Assembly: GCF_001427525.1 (NCBI RefSeq)
Contig: NZ_LMGU01000001.1
Span: forward strand, 558,001 to 622,000
Reading direction: 5' to 3'
DNA from: Microbacterium sp. Root61
GTDB taxonomy: Bacteria > Actinomycetota > Actinomycetes > Actinomycetales > Microbacteriaceae
DNA: 64,000 nt
The notes below the pieces were generated by a model. That model was not told the DNA's origin. It saw only the letters and a program-made list of their open reading frames with translations, and ran no database searches. Below, in pieces: positions 8,047 to 17,345 of the stretch. Position 1 is the first letter of the stretch, and every line of letters begins with the position of its first letter. A program made the position numbers and the translations under genes.

Positions 8047-9783
8047 TTGGCGACTTCCACTCCCGTCCGTCATGCCTGGCGCGCGCTGACCGGCCTTCTG
8101 GTCATCACCGCCCTCATGTTCGGCATCAACGCCCTCGGCGTCTACGTGTTCAAGCAGAGCTCGTGGAGCCCTGAGCTCGCGTTGGATCTGCAGGGCGGTA
8201 CGCAGATCATCCTGCAGGCGCAGACGACCGATGGCGCCGACCCGACCACCGAGCAGATGAATCAGGCCGTGACGATCATCCGTCAGCGCGTCGATGCCTC
8301 CGGTGTCGGCGAGGCGGATGTCACTACCGAGGGCGGCAAGAACATCGTCGTCCAGATTCCGGGCGAGGCGGACGAGGAGACGCGCCAGCGGATCCAGGCA
8401 TCCGCTCAGCTGCAGCTGCGCGCGGTGCTGTTCACGGGTCAGCCGGTCACCAGCTACGTGGGTGAGGACGGCAAGGAGACGCCGTTCCCGACTCCGGACC
8501 CATCGCTGCTGGCCACGCCGACCGCGTCGCCCACCAGCGGCAGCGACATGTCGTGGATCACGCCCAAGCTGCAGGCCGAGTTCCTGGCGTACGACTGCAA
8601 CGATCCGGCGAACGACCCGGCGTCCGCGCCCAAGGACGAGCCGCTGATCACGTGTGACGCGAACAACCAGGCGAAGTACATCCTGGGACCCGTGGAACTG
8701 GACGGCTCCTCGATCTCGGACGCCACCTTCGGGTTGCAGTCCAACAACGGGCAGTGGGCCGTCAACCTCAAGTTCGACGATGAGGGCACGAAGACCTTCG
8801 GCGACATCAGCCAGCGCCTCTACGGTGCGACGGCGCCGTTGAACCAGTTCGCCTTCGTCCTGGACGGACTCGTGCTCTCCGCACCGTCGATGAACGCGAT
8901 CATCCTCGACGGCAACCCGAGCATCACCGGCAGCTTCACCCAGGAGAGCTCCAAGACCCTGGCGGACCAGCTCAAGTACGGCGCGCTGCCGCTGAGCTTC
9001 GAGGTCGTCAGCTCCGACACGATTTCGGCGACCCTCGGGTCCCAGCAGCTGCAGATCGGTCTGATCACCGGCCTCATCGGTCTCGTGCTCGTGGCGATCT
9101 ACTCGCTCATCACCTACCGCGCCCTCGGGTTCGTGATCATCGCGTCGCTGGTCGTGATGGGTGTGCTGACCTACCTCGCACTCTGCATCCTGGCGTGGCG
9201 CATGGGCTTCCGCCTGTCGCTCGCCGGCGTCGCAGGTCTGATCGTCTCGATCGGCTTCACGGCCGACTCGTTCATCGTGTACTTCGAACGAATACGTGAC
9301 GAGTTGCGCGACGGCAAGTCGATCACCGGTGCGGTGGAGGACGGCTGGGGTCGTGCCAAACGGACGATCTATATCTCGAAGTCGATCAACATCCTCGCCG
9401 CGGTGGTGCTGTACATCCTCGCGGACTCCACGGTGAAGGGATTCGCCTTCACCCTGGGGCTCACCACTGTGATCGACGTGCTCATCTTCATCCTGTTCAC
9501 CCACCCGGTGATGCAGCTGCTGGCACGCACGAAATTCTTCGGGTCGGGGCATCCGCTCTCCGGACTCGACCCCGAGGCGCTCGGTGCGGTCTACCGCGGG
9601 CGCGCACAGTTCCGCGCTCCCGCCGTCGCCGCCGCCAAGGGGCCGCAGGGACGCAAGACCGCACGCTCGCGCGGTGAGGCGGAACGACGGCAGACCATCG
9701 CCGAACGCAAGGCCGCTGAACTCACGTCCGCAAGCAAGACCGACGCCTCCCAACCCGGCACCCGCAAGGAGGGAGACGACTGA
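8047..9783 (+). CDS. secD: Protein translocase subunit SecD
   Basis: RND-type membrane protein that uses the proton gradient to help proteins leave the Sec channel. The 578-residue protein has a first membrane helix at about 13-32, the conserved LALDLQGGTQIIL, a large extracytoplasmic domain (about 45-325), then a cluster of membrane helices starting at about residue 335, including AGLIVSIGFTADSFIVYFERIRDE, and a basic cytoplasmic tail rich in Arg, Lys and Ala. The start is an unusual TTG at 8047; no ATG or GTG gives the first helix in full. The stop overlaps the secF ATG by one base. Confidence 0.95.
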   Translation: MATSTPVRHAWRALTGLLVITALMFGINALGVYVFKQSSWSPELALDLQGGTQIILQAQTTDGADPTTEQMNQAVTIIRQRVDASGVGEADVTTEGGKNIVVQIPGEADEETRQRIQASAQLQLRAVLFTGQPVTSYVGEDGKETPFPTPDPSLLATPTASPTSGSDMSWITPKLQAEFLAYDCNDPANDPASAPKDEPLITCDANNQAKYILGPVELDGSSISDATFGLQSNNGQWAVNLKFDDEGTKTFGDISQRLYGATAPLNQFAFVLDGLVLSAPSMNAIILDGNPSITGSFTQESSKTLADQLKYGALPLSFEVVSSDTISATLGSQQLQIGLITGLIGLVLVAIYSLITYRALGFVIIASLVVMGVLTYLALCILAWRMGFRLSLAGVAGLIVSIGFTADSFIVYFERIRDELRDGKSITGAVEDGWGRAKRTIYISKSINILAAVVLYILADSTVKGFAFTLGLTTVIDVLIFILFTHPVMQLLARTKFFGSGHPLSGLDPEALGAVYRGRAQFRAPAVAAAKGPQGRKTARSRGEAERRQTIAERKAAELTSASKTDASQPGTRKEGDD

Positions 9784-10772
9784 TGCGCTCCATGAGTCAA
9801 CTCGGAAACGACCTCTACTCGGGCAAGACATCCTTCCCGTTCGTCGGTCGCCGCCGCCTGTGGTTCATCCTGGCCGCAGTGCTGGTGCTGGCTTCGGTGC
9901 TGGTGCCGCTCGTGCGCCCCGTGCAGTTCTCGATCGAGTTCACGGGCGGATCGCAGTTCACGGTCTCGGGGCTCAGCAACCCCGACCAGTCGCAGGCGAC
10001 GGATGCCGTGCATTCGGTCGTCCCGGGCGTGGCAACGAAGGTCACCACCATCGGCAGCAGCGCGGTGCGCGTGCAGACCGATCAGATGAGCCCCGAAGAG
10101 ACCCAGCTGGTCACCGCGGCACTCGCCGACGCGTACAAGGTGGATACGAGCGAGGTGACGGCGTCCTTCATCGGCCCCAGCTGGGGTGCCGACGTCACGC
10201 GCCAATCGCTGTGGGGACTGGCGATCTTCCTCGCCCTGACCTTCATCATCCTCGGGCTGTACTTCCGCACCTGGAAGATGTCCGCGGCGGCCATCGTCGG
10301 CGTCATCGACGTGCTGATCATCACGATCGGCGTCTACGCTCTCGCCGGCTTCGAGATCTCTCCGGCCGCCGTCATCGGCTTCCTGACGATCTTGTCGTAC
10401 TCGCTCTATGACACCACCGTCGTCTTCGACAAGATTCGAGAGAATACCCACGAAGACGGCGAAGTGTCGGGCCGAACATTCGGAGAGTCGGTCAACCTCG
10501 CCGTCAACCAGACGTTGATCCGGTCTATCAACACGACGGTCGTGGCGATCCTGCCGGTCGGTGCGATCCTCTTCATCGGTGCGTTCGCCTTCGGCGCCCA
10601 GACCCTCAGTGACATCTCGCTGTCGATCTTCGTCGGAATCATCGTCGCCGCGTACTCGACGCTGTTCGTCGCCGCACCGTTGTACTCGTTCCTTCGGGAG
10701 AGCGAGCCCGACCTCAAGGTGCGCGATGAGCGGGTGCTGGCTGCCCGCGTCCGCGCCGGCGTCCCCGCCTGA
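9783..10772 (+). CDS. secF: Protein translocase subunit SecF
   Basis: Partner of SecD in the SecDF complex. The 329-residue protein has one N-terminal membrane helix (about 25-43), the conserved FTGGSQFTVSG, a periplasmic domain, and five C-terminal helices with the SecF signature LSYSLYDTTVVFDKIREN. Length is normal. Translation is coupled to secD through an overlapping TGATG. A GC-rich hairpin with arms CCCCGCC and GGCGGGG (10763-10780) spans the stop codon but has no T-tract. Confidence 0.96.
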   Translation: MRSMSQLGNDLYSGKTSFPFVGRRRLWFILAAVLVLASVLVPLVRPVQFSIEFTGGSQFTVSGLSNPDQSQATDAVHSVVPGVATKVTTIGSSAVRVQTDQMSPEETQLVTAALADAYKVDTSEVTASFIGPSWGADVTRQSLWGLAIFLALTFIILGLYFRTWKMSAAAIVGVIDVLIITIGVYALAGFEISPAAVIGFLTILSYSLYDTTVVFDKIRENTHEDGEVSGRTFGESVNLAVNQTLIRSINTTVVAILPVGAILFIGAFAFGAQTLSDISLSIFVGIIVAAYSTLFVAAPLYSFLRESEPDLKVRDERVLAARVRAGVPA

Positions 10773-10798
10773 CGGCGGGGCCGCCCGGCGCCCGGGCG

Positions 10799-10804
10799 TA
10801 GGAT
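10799..10804 (+). promoter_or_regulatory. -10 box (TAGGAT) of rel
   Basis: TAGGAT lies 31 nt before the GTG of rel. The intervening leader carries a strong GGAGGGGAGGG ribosome site, so this promoter gives a led transcript. Confidence 0.45.
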
Positions 10805-10835
10805 TGACTGATCCAGCGGAGGGGAGGGCCAGCGG

Positions 10836-13085
10836 GTGACCGAGACCACTCCTGTCGCGCAATCTTCCTCGCTGCGGCGACTCGTTCCGCGCATCTTCTC
10901 GCGGTCCGGCCGTCGCGACGGAATGGAGCTGCTGCTCCGCACGGTGCGCACGCATCACCCCAAGGGTGATCTGTCGATCATCGAGCGCGCATACGCGGTC
11001 GCGGATCGTGCGCACGAGGGACAGAAGCGCCAGAGCGGCGAGCCGTACATCACGCACCCGCTCGCAGTCGCGCAGATCCTCGCCGACCTCGGGCTGGGCC
11101 CGAAGGCGATCGCCGCCGCGCTGCTGCACGACACCGTCGAAGACACCGAGTATCGGCTCGACACGCTGACCGCCGAGTTCGGCGACGAGGTCGCGATGCT
11201 CGTGGACGGCGTCACGAAGCTGGACAAGGTCAAGTACGGCGAGAGCGCCCAGGCCGAGACCGTCCGCAAGATGATCGTGGCGATGTCCCGCGACATCCGC
11301 GTTCTGCTCATCAAGCTCGCCGACCGTCTGCACAACGCCCGTACGTGGGGCTTCGTCGCCCCGGAGAAGTCCCGCCGCAAGGCGACCGAGACGCTCGAGA
11401 TCTACGCCCCGCTCGCGCACCGTCTGGGCATCCAGACCATCAAGTCCGAGCTCGAGGAGCTCTCGTTCGCTGTGCTGCACCCGAAGCTCTACGTCGAGAT
11501 CGAGAGCCTGGTCAAGCAGCGCACCCCGCAGCGCGAGCAGTACGTGCAGAACGTCATCGAATCCGTGGAGTCGGATCTGCGCGAGCTGCGCATCCGCGGC
11601 CGCGTCGAGGGCCGGCCCAAGCAGCTGTACTCCGTGTACCAGAAGATGGTCGTGCGAGGCCGCGAGTTCGACGACATCTACGACCTCATCGGCATCCGTG
11701 TGCTCGTCAACACGGTGCGCGACTGCTACGCGGTGCTGGGGGCGATCCACGCCCGTTGGACGCCGCTTCCCGGTCGGTTCAAGGACTACATCGCGACGCC
11801 GAAGTTCAACCTCTACCAGTCGCTGCACACGACCGTGATCGGTCCCGGCGGGCGCACGGTCGAGATCCAGATCCGCACCAACGAGATGCACCAGCAGGCC
11901 GAGTACGGCGTGGCGGCGCATTGGAAGTACAAGGAGCGGATCGGCAGCGGCAAGGCAGACGCGAAGTCGCTCGATGCCGACATGGCCTGGCTCGCGCACA
12001 TCTCGGACTGGCAGGCAGAAACCGCAGACCCGGGCGAGTTCCTCGACTCGCTGCGCTTCGAGATCGGCGCGAAGGAGGTCTACGTCTTCACGCCCAAGGG
12101 TCGTGTCATCGGCCTTCCGGCCGGCGCGACCCCCGTCGACTTCGCCTACGCCGTGCACACCGAGGTCGGCCACCGCACCATGGGCGCGAAGGTCAACGGC
12201 CGCCTGGTGCCGCTCGAGTCCGAGCTGACCAGCGGCGATGTCGTCGAGGTGTTCACCTCCAAGAACCCGGATGCCGGACCCAGCCAGGACTGGCTGAGCT
12301 TCGTCAAGAGCACGCGCGCCCGCAGCAAGATCCGGGGCTGGTTCACGAAGGAGCGCCGCGAAGAGGCCGTCGAGCAGGGCAAGGAGGCCATCGCCCGCGC
12401 GATGCGCCGCCAGAACCTGCCGCTGCAGCGCCTGATGAGCCAGGACTCCTTCTCCGAGGTCGCCCATCAGCTGAAGTACGAGGACGTCTCCGCCCTCTAC
12501 GCCGCCGTCGGCGAGGGCCATGTCTCCACCCAGTCCGTGATCGAGAAGGTCACCTCGCTCGTCAGCGCCAACGACACCGCGACCGGTCCGATCGATCTGC
12601 CGCAGATCGGGCGGGCACGCCGTCCGCGCGACGGCGACTCGGGCATCCTCGTGCGCGGGGCGCCAGACATCCTGGTCAAGCTCGCCAAGTGCTGCACGCC
12701 GGTGCCGGGTGACGAGATCATCGGCTTCGTGACGCGCGGCAGCGGCGTGTCTGTCCACCGCAGCGACTGCACGAACGTCAAGTCGTTGATGGATGACCCG
12801 CAGCGCCTCATCGACGTCGAGTGGGCGCCGACGACCAAGAGCATCTTCCTCGTGCAGATCCAGGTCGAGGCCCTCGACCGCTCGGGCCTGCTGAGCGATG
12901 TCACGCGCGTGCTCAGCGAGCATCACGTCAACATCCTGTCGGCGACAGTGTCCACGACGAACGATCGCCTGGCTCTCAGCCGGTTCGTGTTCGAGATGGG
13001 CGACATCGTCCACTTGGACCGCGTGCTGAACGCCGTACGGCGCATCGATGCGGTCTACGACGTGTACCGCGTCACCTCGTCCTGA
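10836..13085 (+). CDS. rel: Bifunctional (p)ppGpp synthetase/hydrolase Rel
   Basis: Makes and degrades the stringent-response alarmone (p)ppGpp. The 749-residue protein has, in order, an HD hydrolase domain with H60 (RAHEGQ) and H98-D99 in LLHDTVED, a synthetase domain ([14 protein letters not shown], then [22 protein letters not shown] region), a TGS domain ([19 protein letters not shown]), the zinc-finger-like [10 protein letters not shown] segment and a C-terminal ACT domain. Hydrolase and synthetase motifs are both intact, so it is likely bifunctional. The GTG start has the strong site GGAGGGGAGGG. The 3' end overlaps a convergent gene by 31 bp. Confidence 0.97.
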   Translation: MTETTPVAQSSSLRRLVPRIFSRSGRRDGMELLLRTVRTHHPKGDLSIIERAYAVADRAHEGQKRQSGEPYITHPLAVAQILADLGLGPKAIAAALLHDTVEDTEYRLDTLTAEFGDEVAMLVDGVTKLDKVKYGESAQAETVRKMIVAMSRDIRVLLIKLADRLHNARTWGFVAPEKSRRKATETLEIYAPLAHRLGIQTIKSELEELSFAVLHPKLYVEIESLVKQRTPQREQYVQNVIESVESDLRELRIRGRVEGRPKQLYSVYQKMVVRGREFDDIYDLIGIRVLVNTVRDCYAVLGAIHARWTPLPGRFKDYIATPKFNLYQSLHTTVIGPGGRTVEIQIRTNEMHQQAEYGVAAHWKYKERIGSGKADAKSLDADMAWLAHISDWQAETADPGEFLDSLRFEIGAKEVYVFTPKGRVIGLPAGATPVDFAYAVHTEVGHRTMGAKVNGRLVPLESELTSGDVVEVFTSKNPDAGPSQDWLSFVKSTRARSKIRGWFTKERREEAVEQGKEAIARAMRRQNLPLQRLMSQDSFSEVAHQLKYEDVSALYAAVGEGHVSTQSVIEKVTSLVSANDTATGPIDLPQIGRARRPRDGDSGILVRGAPDILVKLAKCCTPVPGDEIIGFVTRGSGVSVHRSDCTNVKSLMDDPQRLIDVEWAPTTKSIFLVQIQVEALDRSGLLSDVTRVLSEHHVNILSATVSTTNDRLALSRFVFEMGDIVHLDRVLNAVRRIDAVYDVYRVTSS

Positions 13086-13633
13086 TTCCGCGCCGCCAGG
13101 CCTCGCAGGAACGCCAGAGCAGAACGTTTGTGGGGGAGCGCACCATGCCCCTCGAGCCACGCCACGGCATCGAAGGCGAGATCGGGAGTCAGATCGGCCA
13201 TCAGCCGTGCGGCCGCCGCGTACTCGTCGTCGGGAATCCGTGACAGGTCGGCGAGCGTGCGCTCGGGGGAGGTGACGCGGACCCCGCCGATGCGCTGCAG
13301 GTCGTCTTCGTCGACCTGCAGGTCGCGGTAGACGAAGCGCCGCCCGAGCACGTGGTGCAGACGCCGCTCCACCGCCCGCTGCACAGTGTGCCGCAGGGGC
13401 GGCTCAGGCAGCGCCCCGTGCACCCACGCGGCGCTCAGATGCGTCGCTGCGAGCGTCTCGCCGAGGAGCCCGGAGAGGGATGCGGCGCGCAGTCCGCGCG
13501 TCTCGATCGCGTCCGCCGGGATGTAGCCCTCGCCGAGCTCGACGACGTGCCCGTCGAGACGTGCCGCGGACAGCTCCGCCTGCGAGAGGCGGCCACCGGC
13601 GAAGTAGAGGTACGGCGAAGGCATGGGAGTCAT
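13055..13633 (-). CDS. AbiEi-like antitoxin homologue, orphan
   Basis: A 192-residue protein resembling the AbiEi antitoxin family: a short N-terminal winged-helix-like part ([18 protein letters not shown], then GYIPADA) followed by the C-terminal region with [11 protein letters not shown], a family hallmark. No AbiEii nucleotidyltransferase toxin is encoded nearby, so it may be a solitary regulator. The ATG at 13633 is a choice among weakly supported starts; the frame is open to 13738. It is convergent with rel and overlaps it by 31 bp, and lies 80 bp after the DUF349 gene on the same strand. The family call is from pattern recognition only. Confidence 0.6.
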   Translation of the reverse strand: MTPMPSPYLYFAGGRLSQAELSAARLDGHVVELGEGYIPADAIETRGLRAASLSGLLGETLAATHLSAAWVHGALPEPPLRHTVQRAVERRLHHVLGRRFVYRDLQVDEDDLQRIGGVRVTSPERTLADLSRIPDDEYAAAARLMADLTPDLAFDAVAWLEGHGALPHKRSALAFLRGLAARNQDEVTRYTS

Positions 13634-13713
13634 CGTGCCCCAGCCGGAATACGCCGAGGGCGCGGCATCCACTTCTGTGGACAACCGCGCCCTGGTGCGC
13701 TGGTGTGGAGTGC

Positions 13714-15120
13714 TCAGCCGCCGACGGCGCGCAGCCACGCCTTGCGGGCTTCGAGCGCCTCGGCCGTCTCGGCCGCCGCCTTCTTGTCGCCGGATGCTTC
13801 GGCCGCTGCGAGCTCCTGTTCGAGCTTCTCGATGGCGTCCGTGAGCTGACGCGTCATGTCGTTGGTGCGCGCCTTGGTCTCCGGGTTGTTCTGCTTCCAG
13901 TCGACGTCTTCACGCGAACGGACACCCTGCTCGATCTTGCGCAGTTCGTCATCGAGCGCCCGCTCCTTGTCGCGGGGGAAGATGCGGCCGATGTCATCCC
14001 ACTGACGCTGGATCGCGGTCAGCTGGGCACGAGCCTTGGCCGTGTCCGTGACGTCGGACACCTTGCGCGCCTCGACGAGCAGCTCGCGCTTCGCGTCGAT
14101 CTTCTCGCGGGATGCCTCGGCATCGGCTGCTTCACGCTCGCCGCGTGCGGAGTACAGCGCGTCACCGGCAGCCTTGAATCGAGCCCACAGGGCGTCATCG
14201 GCCTTCTTCCCGGCGCGCCCAGCGGTCTTCCACTGGTCGAGCAGCTCGCGGTAGGCGTTGATGCCGTCCTCGCCCTTCGGGGCGAGGGCTTCGGCCTTCT
14301 CGACCAGACGGGTCTTGCGATCGCGCACGGACTTGTGCTCCTCGTCCAGACCGGCGTAGAACTCACGGCGGTGCTTGTCGAGGATCGAGCGGGCGTCGCG
14401 GAATCGCTTCCACAGCTGCTGACCGGCAGCCTTGGGCAGGCGCGGACCGTTCTGCTGCTGCGACTGCCACTGGTCGAACAGTTCCGCGATGTCCGCGGAG
14501 GTCTGCTTCCACTGGATGCTGCGCGGATCGCGAGCCGCCAGGGCTTCGGCCTTCTCGACGAGCTCGGTGCGCACGCGCACGGCCTCGTCGACGGCTTCAC
14601 GCGCGGCAGCGGCCTCGGTCTCGGACTCTGCGGCGAGCTCCTCGGTGAGGGCATCGACGCGGGCGCTCAGGCGGGCCAGGTCGCCGACCGCGGCTGCGCC
14701 GTCGATCTTGCCCTGGATCGTCTTGGCCGTGCCGCGCAGGTCGGAGGCCGATGCGCCACCACGGCGGTGACGCACCTCGAGGAGCGTCACCTCGCTGGCG
14801 AGATCGGAGAACTTGCGCTCGAAGTAGGCCAGGGCCTCGGCCGGCGTTCCGTCGGGATACTGCCCGACGACGCGCCACTCGTCGCCTTCGCGCACGGAGA
14901 CGGTGCCGTCATCCTCTACCCGGCCCCAGGGCTCCTCAGGAGCCGCAGGAGCGGCGGCGGGACGCACGGGCGCGGACGGCGCACGCGGCATCGGCGGTCG
15001 TGGACTCGGAGCAGGGCTCGGGGTCGGGGCGCTCGGGAGCGCGGCGGTCTCCACCTCGGGCGCGGCCTGGTCGGCCGGCGTCTCGGTGGGTTCGGGAGTG
15101 GAATCTGCGTCGGCAGTCAC
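13714..15120 (-). CDS. DUF349 coiled-coil protein
   Basis: A 468-residue cytosolic protein. The first 100 residues are rich in Pro, Ala, Thr and Glu. The rest is made of DUF349 repeats, visible as recurring W-cores such as WKTAGRAGKKADDALWARFKAA, WKRFRDARSILDKHRREF and WDDIGRIFPRDKERALD, with long charged helices that should form coiled coils. The role of DUF349 proteins is not established, though they often neighbour rel genes in actinobacteria, as here. The GTG at 15120 has GAGG 8 nt upstream and is preferred over the in-frame GTG at 15129. Confidence 0.88.
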   Translation of the reverse strand: MTADADSTPEPTETPADQAAPEVETAALPSAPTPSPAPSPRPPMPRAPSAPVRPAAAPAAPEEPWGRVEDDGTVSVREGDEWRVVGQYPDGTPAEALAYFERKFSDLASEVTLLEVRHRRGGASASDLRGTAKTIQGKIDGAAAVGDLARLSARVDALTEELAAESETEAAAAREAVDEAVRVRTELVEKAEALAARDPRSIQWKQTSADIAELFDQWQSQQQNGPRLPKAAGQQLWKRFRDARSILDKHRREFYAGLDEEHKSVRDRKTRLVEKAEALAPKGEDGINAYRELLDQWKTAGRAGKKADDALWARFKAAGDALYSARGEREAADAEASREKIDAKRELLVEARKVSDVTDTAKARAQLTAIQRQWDDIGRIFPRDKERALDDELRKIEQGVRSREDVDWKQNNPETKARTNDMTRQLTDAIEKLEQELAAAEASGDKKAAAETAEALEARKAWLRAVGG

Positions 15121-15211
15121 GTGATGCACCTCATCGCGGCTCTCGCCGCCTGTGGGGGATGGACGGCTTTGAGCCTAATACGCGCAGCGCCTCAGCGTCT
15201 GCCGCACCGGC

Positions 15212-15505
15212 CTACGGCGTTGTGGACGGTTCAGGGGTGGGGGTCGTCGATGTGGTCGGCGACGGGCTGGGCGTGGAGGTCGAAGTCGGCGAGGGGCTCG
15301 GAGCAGGAACGCCGGGACCCATCGTGTAATAGGCGATCTGACCGCCCACCACGGCAAGGATGAGCACGCCACCGACGATGCCGGCCAGCAGGTTGTCGCG
15401 TGAACGGCGACGCTGCTGGTCATCGTGCAGGGTCACCCGCGCTTGGTAGACCCGGGCGCGTTCGCGGTCCTCGCGAGTGCTGCGATCTTTACCACCCGTA
15501 GCCAC
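15212..15505 (-). CDS. Small single-span membrane protein with Ser/Thr/Pro tail
   Basis: A 97-residue protein. A basic N-terminal cytosolic part (about 1-38) is followed by one membrane helix (LLAGIVGGVLILAVVGGQIA, about 39-58) and a 35-residue external tail built almost only of Pro, Ser and Thr. In other actinobacteria the gene between the DUF349 gene and rarA often encodes a membrane-anchored peptidyl-prolyl isomerase with a similar basic-plus-helix start, so this may be the anchor half of such a protein. That link is inferred. No catalytic domain is present. Confidence 0.7.
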   Translation of the reverse strand: MATGGKDRSTREDRERARVYQARVTLHDDQQRRRSRDNLLAGIVGGVLILAVVGGQIAYYTMGPGVPAPSPSPTSTSTPSPSPTTSTTPTPEPSTTP

Positions 15506-15611
15506 GGGGCCTCCTTCGTCAGCGGATGCTGGACCGCATCGATCCCGCGATCCTATGGCCGCGGGGCACGTGTGCCCAAACTGCGCGGGCCGTGGCGTCG
15601 GAGCCCACGAC

Positions 15612-15617
15612 TAGCCT
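15612..15617 (+). promoter_or_regulatory. -10 box (TAGCCT), candidate leaderless promoter of rarA
   Basis: TAGCCT ends 6 nt before the GTG at 15624. GGAGG lies between but abuts the start codon and is too close to act as a ribosome site. Confidence 0.5.
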
Positions 15618-15623
15618 GGAGGG

Positions 15624-16946
15624 GTGACCTCCTCCGCCGCGCTCTTCCAAGGGCAGACGCCCCTCGCGGTGCGTATGCGGCCGATCTCGCTCGACGAGGT
15701 CGCGGGGCAGGGGCATCTGCTGCGTCCGGGGTCTCCCTTGGTGGCTCTGGCGAATCCGGATGCCGCGACCACTGCCGTCTCCGTGATCCTGTGGGGCCCG
15801 CCGGGCACCGGCAAGACCACGCTCGCCCAGGCGATCGCGCGCTCCTCCGGCCGCCGCTTCGTCGAACTGTCGGCCGTGACAGCGGGCGTGAAGGACGTCC
15901 GGGAGGTCATGCAGGAGGCGCTCACGCAGCGCGACCTGTACGGGCAGTCGACCATCCTCTTCCTCGACGAGATCCACCGGTTCACGAAGGCGCAGCAGGA
16001 CGCGCTGCTGCCCGGCGTGGAGAACGGCTGGGTCATCCTCATCGCCGCGACCACGGAGAACCCCTCGTTCTCGGTCATCTCGCCGTTGCTGTCCCGGTCG
16101 CTGCTGCTGACCCTCCGCTCGCTCAGCGACGACGACCTCGGCTCGCTGATCGACCGTGCGGTCACGGATCCGCGCGGACTCGCCGGTGCGGCGACGCTCG
16201 AGCCGGACGCGCGCGCGGCGGTGATCCGGCTGGCCTCGGGTGATGCGCGTCGCGCGCTCACGGCGCTGGAGGCCGCGGCATCCATGTCGGAGCCGGCCGA
16301 GGACGCGCCCGGAGTGATCACCGCCGAGCTCATCGCACAGGCGGTCGACCGCGCTCTGCTGCGCTACGACCGGCAGGGTGACGAGCACTACGACGTCATC
16401 AGCGCCTTCATCAAGTCGATCCGCGGGTCCGACGTCGACGCGGCGATGCACTACCTGGCCCGCATGGTCGAGGCCGGGGAAGACCCTCGCTTCATCGCGC
16501 GGCGCCTGGTCATCTCGGCCTCCGAGGACATCGGCCTGGCCGACCCGCAGGCGCTCGTCATCGCGGTCGCCGCCGCGGACGCCGTCGCGTTCATCGGCAT
16601 GCCCGAAGGCCGCATCCCGCTCGCCGAGGCGACCGCCTATCTGGCCACCACCGCCAAATCCAACGCCGCTTACCTCGCGATCGACCAGGCGATCGCCGAC
16701 GTGCGCGCCGGAGGATTCGGCCGGGTGCCGGCGCCCCTGCGCGACGCGCACTATCCGGGCGCCAAGCGTCTCGGCCACGGCAAGGGCTACCGGTATCCGC
16801 ACGACACCGAGATCGGGATCGTGGCACAGCAGCACCTTCCCGACGAGCTCAAGGGGCGGCGTTACTACACGCCGACCAACCACGGGCAGGAGCGCGACGT
16901 CTCCGCGCGGCTCGAGAAGATCCGCCGCATCCTCGACGGGAAGTAG
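15624..16946 (+). CDS. rarA: Replication-associated recombination ATPase RarA/MgsA
   Basis: AAA+ ATPase of the RarA/WRNIP1 family, acting at stalled replication forks together with SSB and RecA. The 440-residue protein has LAVRMRP-SLDEVAGQ, Walker A GPPGTGKTT, Walker B LFLDEIHRFTKAQQDALLP, sensor 1 in IAATTENPSF and arginine-finger region SPLLSRSL. The C-terminal tetramerisation domain includes DEHYDVISAFIKSIRGSD and the terminal GYRYPHD region. Length is normal. The GTG start sits just after a predicted -10 box. Confidence 0.95.
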   Translation: MTSSAALFQGQTPLAVRMRPISLDEVAGQGHLLRPGSPLVALANPDAATTAVSVILWGPPGTGKTTLAQAIARSSGRRFVELSAVTAGVKDVREVMQEALTQRDLYGQSTILFLDEIHRFTKAQQDALLPGVENGWVILIAATTENPSFSVISPLLSRSLLLTLRSLSDDDLGSLIDRAVTDPRGLAGAATLEPDARAAVIRLASGDARRALTALEAAASMSEPAEDAPGVITAELIAQAVDRALLRYDRQGDEHYDVISAFIKSIRGSDVDAAMHYLARMVEAGEDPRFIARRLVISASEDIGLADPQALVIAVAAADAVAFIGMPEGRIPLAEATAYLATTAKSNAAYLAIDQAIADVRAGGFGRVPAPLRDAHYPGAKRLGHGKGYRYPHDTEIGIVAQQHLPDELKGRRYYTPTNHGQERDVSARLEKIRRILDGK

Positions 16947-17012
16947 TCGGCCGGTCTGTCTGTTGCCGCGTGCTGCGCGACACCCTCGGGTGGCGTGCGC
17001 TTCGCGCCACAA

Positions 17013-17081
17013 CGTCGGAGATCACCACTTCGAAGGGCCGACGCGCCGCGGTGCGATCCGCCGGTGTGGTGATCTCCGACG
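17013..17081. repeat. Perfect 16-bp inverted repeat with 37-bp loop
   Basis: CGTCGGAGATCACCAC (17013-17028) is the exact reverse complement of GTGGTGATCTCCGACG (17066-17081). There is no T-tract, no target duplication is seen in the flanks and no coding potential is evident. It could be a REP-like element, a remnant of a small transposable element, or an RNA hairpin 67 nt after the rarA stop. Confidence 0.75.
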
Positions 17082-17087
17082 GAACGG

Positions 17088-17116
17088 TCGGCGCCAGGCC
17101 GGGCAATCGGCGCCAG
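17088..17116 (+). repeat. 10-bp direct repeat TCGGCGCCAG
   Basis: Exact copies at 17088-17097 and 17107-17116, 19 bp apart start to start, about 80 bp upstream of the rpsD -10 box. Possible regulator site; no function is known. Confidence 0.35.
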
Positions 17117-17194
17117 CGGAACGACCCACGAGGTCTCCGGTTGAGTGGAGGCCGGCGATGCGGCGCCCGCACAGGTGGCCCAGGGGAGACCTGG

Positions 17195-17200
17195 TAAGCT
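17195..17200 (+). promoter_or_regulatory. -10 box (TAAGCT) of rpsD
   Basis: TAAGCT is directly preceded by the small dyad CCAGG-ggaga-CCTGG (17180-17194) in the spacer position. Transcription would begin near 17207, giving a leader of about 140 nt. Confidence 0.45.
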
Positions 17201-17304
17201 GAATCGGCTCGAAACCCAGTTTTCGGGCATCCCCTCATCCACACCACACTTTCGCAGCGCCCCGGCGTGCGCTTCGAGAGCAGGGCGGGGGAGATACGTC
17301 CGCA

Positions 17305-17323
17305 GGCCGTGAAAGTCACGGCC
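17305..17323 (+). promoter_or_regulatory. Hairpin in the rpsD leader
   Basis: GGCCGTGA (17305-17312) and TCACGGCC (17316-17323) form a perfect 8-bp stem with loop AAG, 22 nt before the GTG of rpsD. S4 represses its own mRNA in several bacteria through structured leaders, so this is a candidate S4 site. No match to a known S4 leader class was recognised. Confidence 0.4.
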
Positions 17324-17345
17324 GCGTCATCGGAAGGAAAACTTC

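Larger units (their letters stand above)
16947..17345 (+). other. Non-coding gap rarA-rpsD (399 bp)
   Basis: No supported gene. The gap contains a small hairpin CACCC/GGGTG (16981-16992), another with arms GTGGCG and CGCCAC (about 16990-17010), the large inverted repeat at 17013-17081, a 10-bp direct repeat at 17088-17116, the rpsD promoter and an rpsD leader with a hairpin. Confidence 0.7.

Noticed and set aside
9591..13160. Open frame of nearly 1200 codons antisense to secF and rel
   Set aside because: No family similarity, spans two certain genes on the other strand, and has no ribosome site.
17013..17116. Repeats upstream of rpsD as a CRISPR array
   Set aside because: Only one inverted pair and one short direct pair, no regular spacers and no cas genes.
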